DNA from: Oscillospiraceae bacterium
GTDB taxonomy: Bacteria > Bacillota > Clostridia > Oscillospirales > Ruminococcaceae
Direction of reading: 5' to 3'
DNA: 19,913 nucleotides
Assembly (NCBI GenBank): GCA_016296165.1
Contig: JAEDJV010000036.1
Location: 1 to 19,913 of the forward strand
The notes below the pieces were generated by a model. The model worked only from the letters and a program-made list of their open reading frames with translations. It searched no databases and had not been told where the DNA came from. Position 1 is the first letter of the stretch; the number at the start of each line of letters is the position of its first letter. A program made the translations under genes and the position numbers. Of the stretch, positions 6,818 through 14,090 are shown in pieces.

Positions 6818-7336
6818 ATGTCGCTTGAAACAGGTAAAATTTATGATGGAAAAGTTCGCAATATCGCCCCTTACGGAGCTTTTGTGGAAATAACTCTTGA
6901 TGGAAAAGTTCATGTAGGTATGGTTCATATCTCAGAGATTTCAAACACTTATGTAAATGAAATAAAAGATCATCTGTCCGAAGGTCAGGAAGTAAAGGTT
7001 AAAGTATTAAACATTGACGAAAACGGAAAAACAAGTCTCTCAATCAAAAAAGCAATGGATAACCCTGTTCCAAGACCAAGACAGCAGGTTTCTAAAACTG
7101 ACAGATCTGAAAAGTTTGAAAGAACAGACAGACCAGAAAGAAACGGACAGAGAAACTTTGGAAACAGAGAAGGTTCAAACGGTTTAAGCCGCCCTCAGGC
7201 TCCGGCTAAGCCTCAGACTCCGGAAAGTGCCTTTGAAGATATGCTTTCAAAGTTCAAGCAGAGTAGTGAAGAAAAAATGAGCGATCTGAAAAGAAATATA
7301 GACAGTAAACGTCGTAGCGCAAGACGTGGAAAATAA
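6818..7336 (+). CDS. yabR: S1 RNA-binding domain protein, YabR-like
   Basis: The protein has one S1 domain (about residues 3-77: GKIYDGKVRNIAPYGAFVEI, HVGMVHISEIS, LSEGQEVKVKVLNID), which binds RNA and is seen in the general stress/ribosome-associated YabR (GSP13) group. A disordered tail of about 95 residues follows, rich in R, N, Q, P and charged residues, with RTDRPERNGQ and a final SKRRSARRGK. The total of 172 residues is longer than the Bacillus homologue, which I recall as about 130. AGGAGG (6799-6804) is 13 nt before the ATG, rather far, with a T7 run between; no better start exists. It lies 29 nt after divIC and ends at a strong terminator. Confidence 0.88.
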   Translation: MSLETGKIYDGKVRNIAPYGAFVEITLDGKVHVGMVHISEISNTYVNEIKDHLSEGQEVKVKVLNIDENGKTSLSIKKAMDNPVPRPRQQVSKTDRSEKFERTDRPERNGQRNFGNREGSNGLSRPQAPAKPQTPESAFEDMLSKFKQSSEEKMSDLKRNIDSKRRSARRGK

Positions 7337-7375
7337 ACAAAAAACACATACCGTCCGGTATGTGTTTTTTGTTTT
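7335..7375. terminator. bidirectional intrinsic terminator
   Basis: A stem of up to 18 bp (7335-7352 with 7357-7374, loop GTCC) has a core of ACACATACC/GGTATGTGT. It is flanked by A-rich sequence on the left and T-rich sequence on the right, so it works on either strand. It ends the divIC-S1 unit on the plus strand and the 53-residue ORF on the minus strand. Confidence 0.9.
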
Positions 7376-7380
7376 AAAGA

Positions 7381-7542
7381 TTAAACTCCGCATTCATCAT
7401 AGTCTTTCCATTTATCCTTGTATTCACGGTTTTGCTTGATTTTTAATATGATAAAGGAAATTGCACCTATAACAACCGTAAAAGATAAGATAACGGATGT
7501 TAAGGTACTGAGAACGAGTGCTTTTTCTTCAACTTTTTTCAT
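7381..7542 (-). CDS. small single-pass membrane protein, unknown function
   Basis: A 53-codon ORF with ATG at 7540-7542 and stop at 7381-7383. It begins MKKVEEKALVL, has one strongly hydrophobic segment (about residues 12-33, ending GAISFIILK), and then a charged, aromatic tail (QNREYKDKWKDYDECGV). AAAGGA lies 8 nt before the ATG, with a second AGGAG a little further up. The order RBS, basic start, membrane span and soluble tail is what a real small bitopic protein would show. It lies between the fatty acid operon terminator and the bidirectional terminator. I saw no clear promoter, so it may depend on read-through from acpP. I do not recognise the family. Confidence 0.6.
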   Translation of the reverse strand: MKKVEEKALVLSTLTSVILSFTVVIGAISFIILKIKQNREYKDKWKDYDECGV

Positions 7543-7592
7543 CGTTTTTGTCCTTTCTCCTTAATCCTGACAATTATCCCCCTAAATTAATA

Positions 7593-7626
7593 TCACCCGA
7601 CATAATTAAATGGTCGGGTGACTTTT
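7593..7626 (-). terminator. terminator after acpP
   Basis: A perfect 9-bp stem, TCACCCGAC (7593-7601) with GTCGGGTGA (7613-7621), has an 11-nt loop just after the acpP stop. On the minus strand it runs into TATTAATTT. On the plus strand the T6 run (7623-7628) is better, so it may work both ways. Confidence 0.75.
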
Positions 7627-7630
7627 TTAA

Positions 7631-7867
7631 TTATTCTGCTGAAGTATTTGCTTCGATATAGTTTACAATATCGCCAACAGTCTTGATAGCTTCAACATCA
7701 CTGTCAGGGAACTCTAAATCAAATTCACTTTCGATTGTCATGATAAGATCAACTACGTCAAGTGAGTCAGCGTGAAGGTCTTCTGTGATTGAAGACTCCA
7801 TCTTGATTGCTTCTGCGTCTGCATCTAACTGATCAGCAATGATCTCTTTAAGCTTTTCAAATACCAT
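7631..7867 (-). CDS. acpP: acyl carrier protein
   Basis: AcpP carries the growing acyl chain on a phosphopantetheine arm through every step of type II fatty acid synthesis. The attachment serine is Ser35 in HADSLDVVDLIM. The 78-residue acidic helical protein has the usual size. The frame opens at ATG 7882, but that codon lies inside the ribosome-binding site. GGAGG (7876-7880) is 8 nt before ATG 7867, which I take as the start (MVFEKLKEII). It is the last gene of the fatty acid cluster and has its own promoter upstream, consistent with the large amount of ACP a cell needs. Its place far from fabH and fabD is unusual among Clostridia. Confidence 0.96.
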   Translation of the reverse strand: MVFEKLKEIIADQLDADAEAIKMESSITEDLHADSLDVVDLIMTIESEFDLEFPDSDVEAIKTVGDIVNYIEANTSAE

Positions 7868-7896
7868 TAATATTTCCTCCATATTATATTTTTTAT

Positions 7897-7926
7897 ATTA
7901 TAATGGTTATTCACCATAATAAACAA
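7897..7926 (-). promoter_or_regulatory. promoter of acpP
   Basis: On the minus strand, TTGTTT (7921-7926), an 18-nt spacer and a perfect TATAAT (7897-7902) form a sigma-A promoter. Transcription should begin near 7890, just 10 nt before the GGAGG of acpP. This supports ATG 7867 over ATG 7882. A small ATGGT/ACCAT hairpin lies in the spacer. Confidence 0.65.
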
Positions 7927-7937
7927 ACCTGCTAGTT

Positions 7938-8777
7938 TTAATTGACAAGTTCTTCCTTTTGTTTCATTTCAAACTCGCCAATTTTTCTAAATTTAGTATA
8001 TCGTTCATTAAGCAAAACGTCAATACTTTTTTTGCATTTTTCTGCTGTAATACCTAACAAATATTCTTTAATATTTTCAGCAGTTGTGCACAAATCAGTA
8101 TGAGCACCGCCAAGCGGCTCTTCAATTATATGCTCTGCTATCCCAAGTCTGAGCATATCTTCAGCCGTTATCTTCATCATGTTACATGCATCTTTTTCTC
8201 TCGAAGCATCTTTCCATAATATGCTGGCAAATCCTCTTGGTGAAATTACAGAGTACATTGCGTTTGAAAGCATGGCAAGTTCGTCACATACACCTAGTGC
8301 AAGTGCACCACCGCTTCCCGCCTCTCCAAGAACGATTGAAATTACAGGAGTCTTAAGTCCCATAAATTCACATATATTTCTCGCAATAGCTTCACCCTGA
8401 CCGCGTTCCTCAGCTTCTACGCCGCAAAATGCCCCGGGTGTATCAATAAAGCATATAACCGGTCTGTGAAATTTTTCAGCCTGCCTTGCAAGTCTGAGAG
8501 CCTTTCTGTAACCCTCCGGATGCGGCATGGCAAAGTTCACTTTCTTGTTTTCATTAAGATTTCTTCCCTTAACCTGTGAGATAACAGTTACAGGTTTTCC
8601 CTCAAGCATGGCAAGTCCGCCAAGTACAGCTGAATCATCACCATAGTAACGATCTCCATGAAGTTCATAGAATTCTTCAAAAATCAGGGGAATATAATCA
8701 TTGATAGTAGGACGTTCTTTATTTCTGATAAGCTGAAGACGTTCCCATGGGGTTAATGTATTTACACTGTCATTCAT
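7938..8777 (-). CDS. accA: acetyl-CoA carboxylase carboxyltransferase subunit alpha
   Basis: AccA with AccD forms the carboxyltransferase that moves CO2 from carboxybiotin to acetyl-CoA, giving malonyl-CoA. The 279-residue protein is a crotonase-fold AccA. Visible blocks are TPWERLQLIRN near the start, FYELHGDR, IDTPGAFCGVEAEERGQ (111-127) and GEAGSGGALALG (151-162), the CoA/oxyanion region. It is shorter than E. coli AccA at the N-terminus, as in many Firmicutes. The frame opens with TTG 8798 directly after the accD stop. ATG 8777, with GGAGG 12 nt upstream, is the better start. AccD precedes it by 21 nt. Confidence 0.95.
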   Translation of the reverse strand: MNDSVNTLTPWERLQLIRNKERPTINDYIPLIFEEFYELHGDRYYGDDSAVLGGLAMLEGKPVTVISQVKGRNLNENKKVNFAMPHPEGYRKALRLARQAEKFHRPVICFIDTPGAFCGVEAEERGQGEAIARNICEFMGLKTPVISIVLGEAGSGGALALGVCDELAMLSNAMYSVISPRGFASILWKDASREKDACNMMKITAEDMLRLGIAEHIIEEPLGGAHTDLCTTAENIKEYLLGITAEKCKKSIDVLLNERYTKFRKIGEFEMKQKEELVN

Positions 8778-8798
8778 GATATTCTCTGCCCTCCGCAA

Positions 8799-9671
8799 TT
8801 ATAAATCTTCAGGACGGTAGTTGTTGAGGATCATGAGATGTGAAAGAACACTTCTCATTTTCTTTCTCTCAACTATCATATCTACAAATCCCTTTTCCAG
8901 CTGAAACTCTGCAAGCTGAAAATCGTCAGGAAGCCTCTGCTTAATTGTACCTTCTATTACACGTCTTCCGGCAAAACCTACAAGAACCTTAGGCTCTGCT
9001 ATAATAATATCGCCAAGTGAAGCAAATGAAGCTGTAACACCGCCGGTTGTCGGATCGGTAAGTACTGTAATATACAGCTGACCCGCTTCATCATGTCTTG
9101 CAACAGCTCCGGAAGTTTTGGCCATCTGCATGAGAGATACCATTCCCTCCTGCATCCTTGCACCGCCTGACGCTGTAAATGCTATAAACGGCAGTTTCTT
9201 TTCCGTAGCCGTCTCTATTGCCCGTGTTATCTTTTCACCGACAACACTTCCCATAGAAGCCATCATATATGAGGCATCCATGACAGCAATAACTGCTTTT
9301 ATCTTTCTTATGCGGCATTCACCTGTTATAACGGCATCATTAAGTCCTGTAGAGCTTCTTAACTCTTCCTGCTTCTTTTCATATCCCGGAAACTCGATAG
9401 GATTTTTACTTATCATTTCCTTATCATACTCTACAAAGGAACCCTTGTCAACTGTAAGTTTTATTCTTTCCCTTGCCGAAAGCCTTCCGTGATAGTTACA
9501 CGCAGTACAAACCTTATTGTTTCTGATATAGTCATCTTCAAACATTGTAGTTCTGCAGCGAGGACATTTGAACATAATGTTTTCCGGAATACTTGTATCC
9601 GAAACCACATCCTGCTCAGTTTCTTTGCCGTTGAACCTGGTTTTTACCACCTTAAAGATATCTTCAAGCAT
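8799..9671 (-). CDS. accD: acetyl-CoA carboxylase carboxyltransferase subunit beta
   Basis: AccD is the zinc-containing half of the carboxyltransferase. Cys36, Cys39, Cys55 and Cys58 (CPRC and CTAC) form the N-terminal zinc ribbon. The crotonase core follows with ASGGARMQEG and DPTTGGVTASFA, the acetyl-CoA and carboxybiotin site. The 290 residues are the normal length. AGGAGGAG is 9 nt before the ATG. It lies 30 nt after accC and directly before accA, so both carboxyltransferase subunits are made from one message. Confidence 0.96.
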   Translation of the reverse strand: MLEDIFKVVKTRFNGKETEQDVVSDTSIPENIMFKCPRCRTTMFEDDYIRNNKVCTACNYHGRLSARERIKLTVDKGSFVEYDKEMISKNPIEFPGYEKKQEELRSSTGLNDAVITGECRIRKIKAVIAVMDASYMMASMGSVVGEKITRAIETATEKKLPFIAFTASGGARMQEGMVSLMQMAKTSGAVARHDEAGQLYITVLTDPTTGGVTASFASLGDIIIAEPKVLVGFAGRRVIEGTIKQRLPDDFQLAEFQLEKGFVDMIVERKKMRSVLSHLMILNNYRPEDL

Positions 9672-9701
9672 TTTCTGAGACTCCTCCTAGCAAGTCAATA
9701 A

Positions 9702-11048
9702 TCAATACTGCTCAAGGAACGTTTCAATAAAACCTACATCATACGTTCCTTCTTCAAACGTCTTGTTTCTGATAAGTTCAAGCTGAAATTCTATGTTTGT
9801 ATCAATACCGCCAACGATAAACTCTGAGAGAGCCCATGACATCTTCTTTATAGCTTCTTCTCTGTCTTTTCCATGTACGATAAGCTTTGATATCATCGAA
9901 TCATAATATGGCGTAATAGTGTATCCCTGATAAACAGCACTGTCTACTCTGACACCTGGACCTCCCGGCGTATAAAGTGCCGTAATTGTTCCCGGACACG
10001 GTCTGAAATTCTTATCAGGACACTCTGCGTTTATACGACACTCGATTGCATGACCACGAAGTTTAACATCCTCCTGTGAAAATCCAAGCTCTTCGCCGTT
10101 TGCAATTTTAATCTGCGTCTTTACCAGATCAATTCCTGTTACAAATTCAGTAACCGGATGTTCAACCTGAATTCTTGTATTCATTTCCATGAAGTAAAAA
10201 TCATTGTTTTTATCTACAAGGAATTCTATTGTACCAACATTGTAATAATTGCTGACTTTAGCCGCCAGAACTGCTGCTGCCCCCATTCTTGCTCTGAGAT
10301 CCTCAGTCATTACAGGACTAGGGCTTTCTTCAAGAACCTTCTGGTGTCTTCTCTGAAGTGAACAGTCACGTTCCCCAAGATGAACGATATTTCCAGACTT
10401 GTCAGCTGCAATCTGTATCTCAACATGACGCGGGCGTTCAATAAATTTTTCAAGATAAACAGCATCATCACCAAAAAAGTTTAACGATTCCTGTTTTGCC
10501 GCAGTAACCTGTGCGTCAAGTTCAGAACTGTCATTTACTATTCTGATTCCTCTTCCGCCACCGCCTGCTGCCGCTTTGATCAGTACAGGATAGCCTATCT
10601 TTTCTGCAAGTTCACGAGCCTCATCAACAGTTTTTATCTCGCCCTTAGAACCTGGTATAACAGGAACACCAGCTTCTTCCATTGTCTTCTTGGCATTTGC
10701 CTTATCTCCAAGCATGTCTATTGACTCAGGTGAAGGACCTATAAATGTAATTCCGCATTTTTCACATATTCTTGCAAACTTTGAGCTTTCAGAAAGAAAT
10801 CCGAAACCCGGATGAACTGCATCTGCACCTGTTATCTCACAGGCTGATATTATAGCTTCTATGTTAAGATAACTCCTGTTTGAATCTGCAGGTCCTATAC
10901 ATACCGCTTCATCTGCAATCTGTGCATGAAGCGAACTTCTGTCTGCTGTGGAATAAACAGCTACCGTACGTATTCCAAGTTCCCGGCATGCTCTTATTAT
11001 CCTTACAGCTATCTCGCCTCTGTTAGCTATTAATATTTTTCTGAACAT
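9702..11048 (-). CDS. accC: acetyl-CoA carboxylase biotin carboxylase subunit
   Basis: AccC is the ATP-grasp enzyme that carboxylates the biotin on AccB with bicarbonate. The 448-residue protein is full length. The N-terminal domain begins FRKILIANRGEIAVRIIRAC. Lys116 and Lys158 and the glycine loop AGGGGRGIRIV bind ATP. HVEIQ and the catalytic block EMNTRIQVEHPVTE contain Glu288, Asn290 and Arg292, numbered as in the E. coli enzyme. AGGAG is 9 nt before the ATG. The gene lies between fabZ and accD, 18 nt and 30 nt away. Confidence 0.97.
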   Translation of the reverse strand: MFRKILIANRGEIAVRIIRACRELGIRTVAVYSTADRSSLHAQIADEAVCIGPADSNRSYLNIEAIISACEITGADAVHPGFGFLSESSKFARICEKCGITFIGPSPESIDMLGDKANAKKTMEEAGVPVIPGSKGEIKTVDEARELAEKIGYPVLIKAAAGGGGRGIRIVNDSSELDAQVTAAKQESLNFFGDDAVYLEKFIERPRHVEIQIAADKSGNIVHLGERDCSLQRRHQKVLEESPSPVMTEDLRARMGAAAVLAAKVSNYYNVGTIEFLVDKNNDFYFMEMNTRIQVEHPVTEFVTGIDLVKTQIKIANGEELGFSQEDVKLRGHAIECRINAECPDKNFRPCPGTITALYTPGGPGVRVDSAVYQGYTITPYYDSMISKLIVHGKDREEAIKKMSWALSEFIVGGIDTNIEFQLELIRNKTFEEGTYDVGFIETFLEQY

Positions 11049-11066
11049 TTTTGTGTTCTCCTGATA

Positions 11067-11498
11067 TTATTTTAATACGAAAGAAATTTCTGCAGTTACA
11101 GCCTTTTCTCCGTCTACAGTTGCAACTGCCTTACCAACACCAACAGGTCCCTTGATTTTAATTATTTCAATTTCAAGTGTAAGTGTATCGCCAGGTACAA
11201 CCATTCTTCTGAATTTTGCTTTGTCAACACCACCGAGGAAACCTATCTTTCCCTTGTGTTCGTCCATCGAAAGCATTGCTACTGCTCCTGCCTGTGCAAG
11301 CATTTCGATTATAAGTACTCCCGGAACAACGGGTTTCTCCGGAAAATGTCCTTTAAACCAGAAATCTTCTGCCTTGATATATTTTCTTGCAACAATCTTC
11401 TTACCAACCTCCATCTCAACGATTTCGTCAATGAGAAGAAACGGATCTCTGTGAGGAATAATTTCCTTGATTTTTTCCTGATCCATAAGTATATCCAT
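11067..11498 (-). CDS. fabZ: 3-hydroxyacyl-ACP dehydratase FabZ
   Basis: FabZ removes water from 3-hydroxyacyl-ACP to give trans-2-enoyl-ACP. This is a hot-dog fold protein with IIPHRDPFLLIDEI near the start. The active-site pair is His51 in FKGHFPEKPVVPG and Glu65 in LIIEMLAQAGA. The 143-residue length is usual. The frame opens with GTG 11507, but AGGG (11507-11510) is 8 nt before ATG 11498, so I use that start. A third ATG at 11486 is less likely. It lies between accB and accC. No FabA-type isomerase is seen; some Firmicutes use a FabZ homologue for unsaturated acids, and I cannot tell here. Confidence 0.94.
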   Translation of the reverse strand: MDILMDQEKIKEIIPHRDPFLLIDEIVEMEVGKKIVARKYIKAEDFWFKGHFPEKPVVPGVLIIEMLAQAGAVAMLSMDEHKGKIGFLGGVDKAKFRRMVVPGDTLTLEIEIIKIKGPVGVGKAVATVDGEKAVTAEISFVLK

Positions 11499-11519
11499 CT
11501 GTATCACCCTGTCCTGTTA

Positions 11520-12011
11520 TTATTCTATAATCATTATAGGCTGATCATATTCTACTGCAGATGCATTTGAAACAAGTATCTGCTTTACAACGCCATCATA
11601 TTCACTCGGAATCTCGTTCATAAGTTTCATTGATTCGATGATGAAGAGTATATCGCCTTTCTTAACCTGCTGCCCCACCTGAACAAAAGCAGGCTTTTCC
11701 GGAGAAGGAGCTGAATAGAAGGTTCCTACTATAGGAGCCTTTACTGCATTTCCTGAAACAGTTTCAGACTTAGGTAATTCTTCCTTTACTTCCTGCGGCA
11801 TATTTGCATGAACAGAAGAGACAGCTGCCGGCTGCGGTGTTTCTGAATTAGCCAGAACCGGTACAGGTACAGATACAGGCATTTCCTTATCTTCAATTAC
11901 AATTCGGCTGTCCTGAACTTTTATATCTATCTTGCCCAGTTTCTTGTCCGCAACAAGTTCTGCAAGTTCTTTTATTTCTTCAAATGTAAGATTGCAAATT
12001 TTTTCAGACAT
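11520..12011 (-). CDS. accB: biotin carboxyl carrier protein AccB
   Basis: AccB carries biotin between AccC and the AccA-AccD carboxyltransferase. The 163-residue protein has the family layout: an N-terminal helix (FEEIKELAELVADKKLGKID), a Pro/Val/Ala-rich mobile linker (about 44-90), and a C-terminal biotinyl domain (about 91-163). Lys129 in ESMKLMNEI is the biotinylated lysine. AGGAGG is 5 nt before the ATG, and the gene follows fabF by 9 nt. Confidence 0.96.
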   Translation of the reverse strand: MSEKICNLTFEEIKELAELVADKKLGKIDIKVQDSRIVIEDKEMPVSVPVPVLANSETPQPAAVSSVHANMPQEVKEELPKSETVSGNAVKAPIVGTFYSAPSPEKPAFVQVGQQVKKGDILFIIESMKLMNEIPSEYDGVVKQILVSNASAVEYDQPIMIIE

Positions 12012-12020
12012 AGTATCCTC

Positions 12021-13253
12021 CTATTTTACTGCTTTAAAACATAAAGTAGCATTGTGTCCGCCAAATCCCAGAGAATTTGAGAGGGCTGCTCTTATTTCCA
12101 TGTTGATATTTCCTTCTGTACAATAATAAAGATCGCATTCTTCATCAGGAACCTTATATCCTACTGTCTGATGAACCAGCCCTTCCTTAATCTGAAGAGC
12201 TGTTGCAACTGCTTCAACTGCCCCTGCAGCACCGAGAAGGTGTCCTAACATGGATTTTGTGGAGTTTATCTTAAGTTTTGATGCATATTCACCAAAAGCC
12301 TTCTTTATAGCTGTTGTTTCGTACTTGTCATTAAGACCTGTAGAAGTTCCATGAGCATTGATATAATCAACGTCTTCAGCCTTAAGACCAGCTTCTGTAT
12401 AAGCATTTATCATGGCTCTTGCTGCTGCGTCTCCCTCAGGTGAAGGTGAGGTCATGTGATATGCATCGGCTGTTGCGCCGTATCCTGCGATCTCTGCGTA
12501 GATTTTTGCGCCTCTTGCCTTAGCATGTTCGTATTCTTCAAGAACGAGCATACCGCTTCCTTCTCCAAGTACAAAACCGTTTCTTTCCTTATCAAAAGGA
12601 ATTGATGCACGTTCCAGATCAGCTGATCTTGTCAGTGCTTTCATATTGTTGAATCCGCCAAGAGCAAACTCTGTTATACAGCTTTCTGTTCCGCCGCATA
12701 CCGCTGCGTCCATATATCCGTCTTTAATCTTTCTGAACGCCTCTCCGATTGCATGAGTTGATGAGGCACATGCTGTAACTGTGGAGAAGTTGTCTCCCTT
12801 GAATCCTGTTTTCATAGAAATAGTTCCTGCCGCCATATTTCCAATCATCATAGGAACGTAGAAAACTGAAATCTTTCCAGGACCTTTTTCAAGATACTTG
12901 GAGTGTTCCTGTTCAGTAAGTTCGAGACCGCCAATGCCACATCCTACGATAACTCCCACTCTGTAGGGATCAAGATCTTTAAGATCTGAGCCGCAGTCTC
13001 TTACTGCTTCCATAGCAGCAGTAACGGCAAACTGCGTAAATCTGTCTGTGCGTCTCTGTTCCTTCTTGTCTATGCATTCATCCGGAACAAAATCCTTTAC
13101 CTGACTTACTATCTTAACATCAAAATCAGATGTGTCAAATTTATCAATAAAAGAAAAGCCAAGCTTTCCTTCTTTTATGCTGTTCCAGTACTCATCCTTG
13201 TTTTTTCCAAGTGAGTTTACTGTGCCCATACCTGTGATTACTACTCGTCTCAA
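12021..13253 (-). CDS. fabF: beta-ketoacyl-ACP synthase II FabF
   Basis: FabF extends acyl-ACP by two carbons using malonyl-ACP. The thiolase-fold condensing enzyme has the Cys-His-His triad: Cys162 in TACASS, His301 in INAHGTSTG and His338 in SMLGHLLGAAG. The frame opens 14 codons further up at 13295, where no ribosome-binding site is seen. AAAGGAG lies 10 nt before TTG 13253, which begins the conserved RRVVITGMG, giving 410 residues, the normal FabF size. It lies 76 nt after fabG; that gap holds a TATAAT without a matching -35 box. Confidence 0.95.
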   Translation of the reverse strand: MRRVVITGMGTVNSLGKNKDEYWNSIKEGKLGFSFIDKFDTSDFDVKIVSQVKDFVPDECIDKKEQRRTDRFTQFAVTAAMEAVRDCGSDLKDLDPYRVGVIVGCGIGGLELTEQEHSKYLEKGPGKISVFYVPMMIGNMAAGTISMKTGFKGDNFSTVTACASSTHAIGEAFRKIKDGYMDAAVCGGTESCITEFALGGFNNMKALTRSADLERASIPFDKERNGFVLGEGSGMLVLEEYEHAKARGAKIYAEIAGYGATADAYHMTSPSPEGDAAARAMINAYTEAGLKAEDVDYINAHGTSTGLNDKYETTAIKKAFGEYASKLKINSTKSMLGHLLGAAGAVEAVATALQIKEGLVHQTVGYKVPDEECDLYYCTEGNINMEIRAALSNSLGFGGHNATLCFKAVK

Positions 13254-13329
13254 AAAACCGCATCTCCTTTTCTGTATTATAAACCAGTAAATCAATAATT
13301 AATTTTAAAAATAGCCTGTAAAGCAGTTA

Positions 13330-14073
13330 TTACATAGAAAGTCCGCCTGAAATTTCTATTGCCTGCCCCGTAATATATGCAGCTTCATCTGAAAGAAGGA
13401 AAGCTACCAGATTTGCAACTTCTTCAGGTTTGCCGTATCTGTTCATAGCCACCGCAGAAAGAATAGCCTGTTTCTGTTCATCAGTAAGCTTATCTGTCAT
13501 AGGGGTTTCAATAAATCCGGGAGCAACAGCATTTACATTGATTCCTCTCGGACCAAGTTCCTTGGCTGCTGATTTTGTCATACCGATGATTGCGGCCTTA
13601 GAAGCTGAATAATTAAACTGTCCCGGATTTCCGTATAAACCTGATACAGATGAGATATTGACAATCCTGCCGCTTCTCTGTCTTATCATAACTGCACTGA
13701 CAAGTTTCATCATATTGTAGACGCTTTTCTGGTTTACAGCTATAACACTGTCATATGCTTCTTCTGACATTCTGACAAGAAGTCCGTCACGTGTAATACC
13801 TGCATTATTTACCAGACCGTCTATCGAACCAAATCTTTCTTTAACTGCATTAACCATTGTACTGCACTGCTCATAATCTGATACATCGGCTGCAAAACAT
13901 TCTGCTTCAACACCGTATCCGCGAAGTTTTTCCGCAATCTGCTTCCCGCCGTTTTCAATTCGGGCCTCACTGCTGCAGTTAATAGCCACATTGAAACCTT
14001 TTTCAGCAAGTTTTTCGGCTATAGCAGCACCTATACCCTGTACTGCACCTGTTACAATTACTGTATGCGCCAT
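13330..14073 (-). CDS. fabG: 3-oxoacyl-ACP reductase FabG
   Basis: FabG reduces 3-oxoacyl-ACP with NADPH. The 247-residue short-chain dehydrogenase has the nucleotide loop TGAVQGIG (8-15), NNAG (89-92), and the catalytic set Asn114, Ser142, Tyr155 and Lys159 (NYSASK). GGAGGG is 6 nt before the ATG. It follows fabH by 17 nt, within the fatty acid operon, which makes FabG the clear choice among the many short-chain dehydrogenases. Confidence 0.95.
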   Translation of the reverse strand: MAHTVIVTGAVQGIGAAIAEKLAEKGFNVAINCSSEARIENGGKQIAEKLRGYGVEAECFAADVSDYEQCSTMVNAVKERFGSIDGLVNNAGITRDGLLVRMSEEAYDSVIAVNQKSVYNMMKLVSAVMIRQRSGRIVNISSVSGLYGNPGQFNYSASKAAIIGMTKSAAKELGPRGINVNAVAPGFIETPMTDKLTDEQKQAILSAVAMNRYGKPEEVANLVAFLLSDEAAYITGQAIEISGGLSM

Positions 14074-14090
14074 CGTTTTCCCTCCGTTAT

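Noticed and set aside
9118..9492. 124-codon plus-strand frame opposite accD
   Set aside because: Antisense shadow of accD; apparent hydrophobicity comes from the reverse complement of conserved codons.
13254..13329. internal promoter before fabF from TATAAT in the fabG-fabF gap
   Set aside because: No -35 box at a fitting distance and no extended -10 TGn, so the TATAAT alone is too weak to call.
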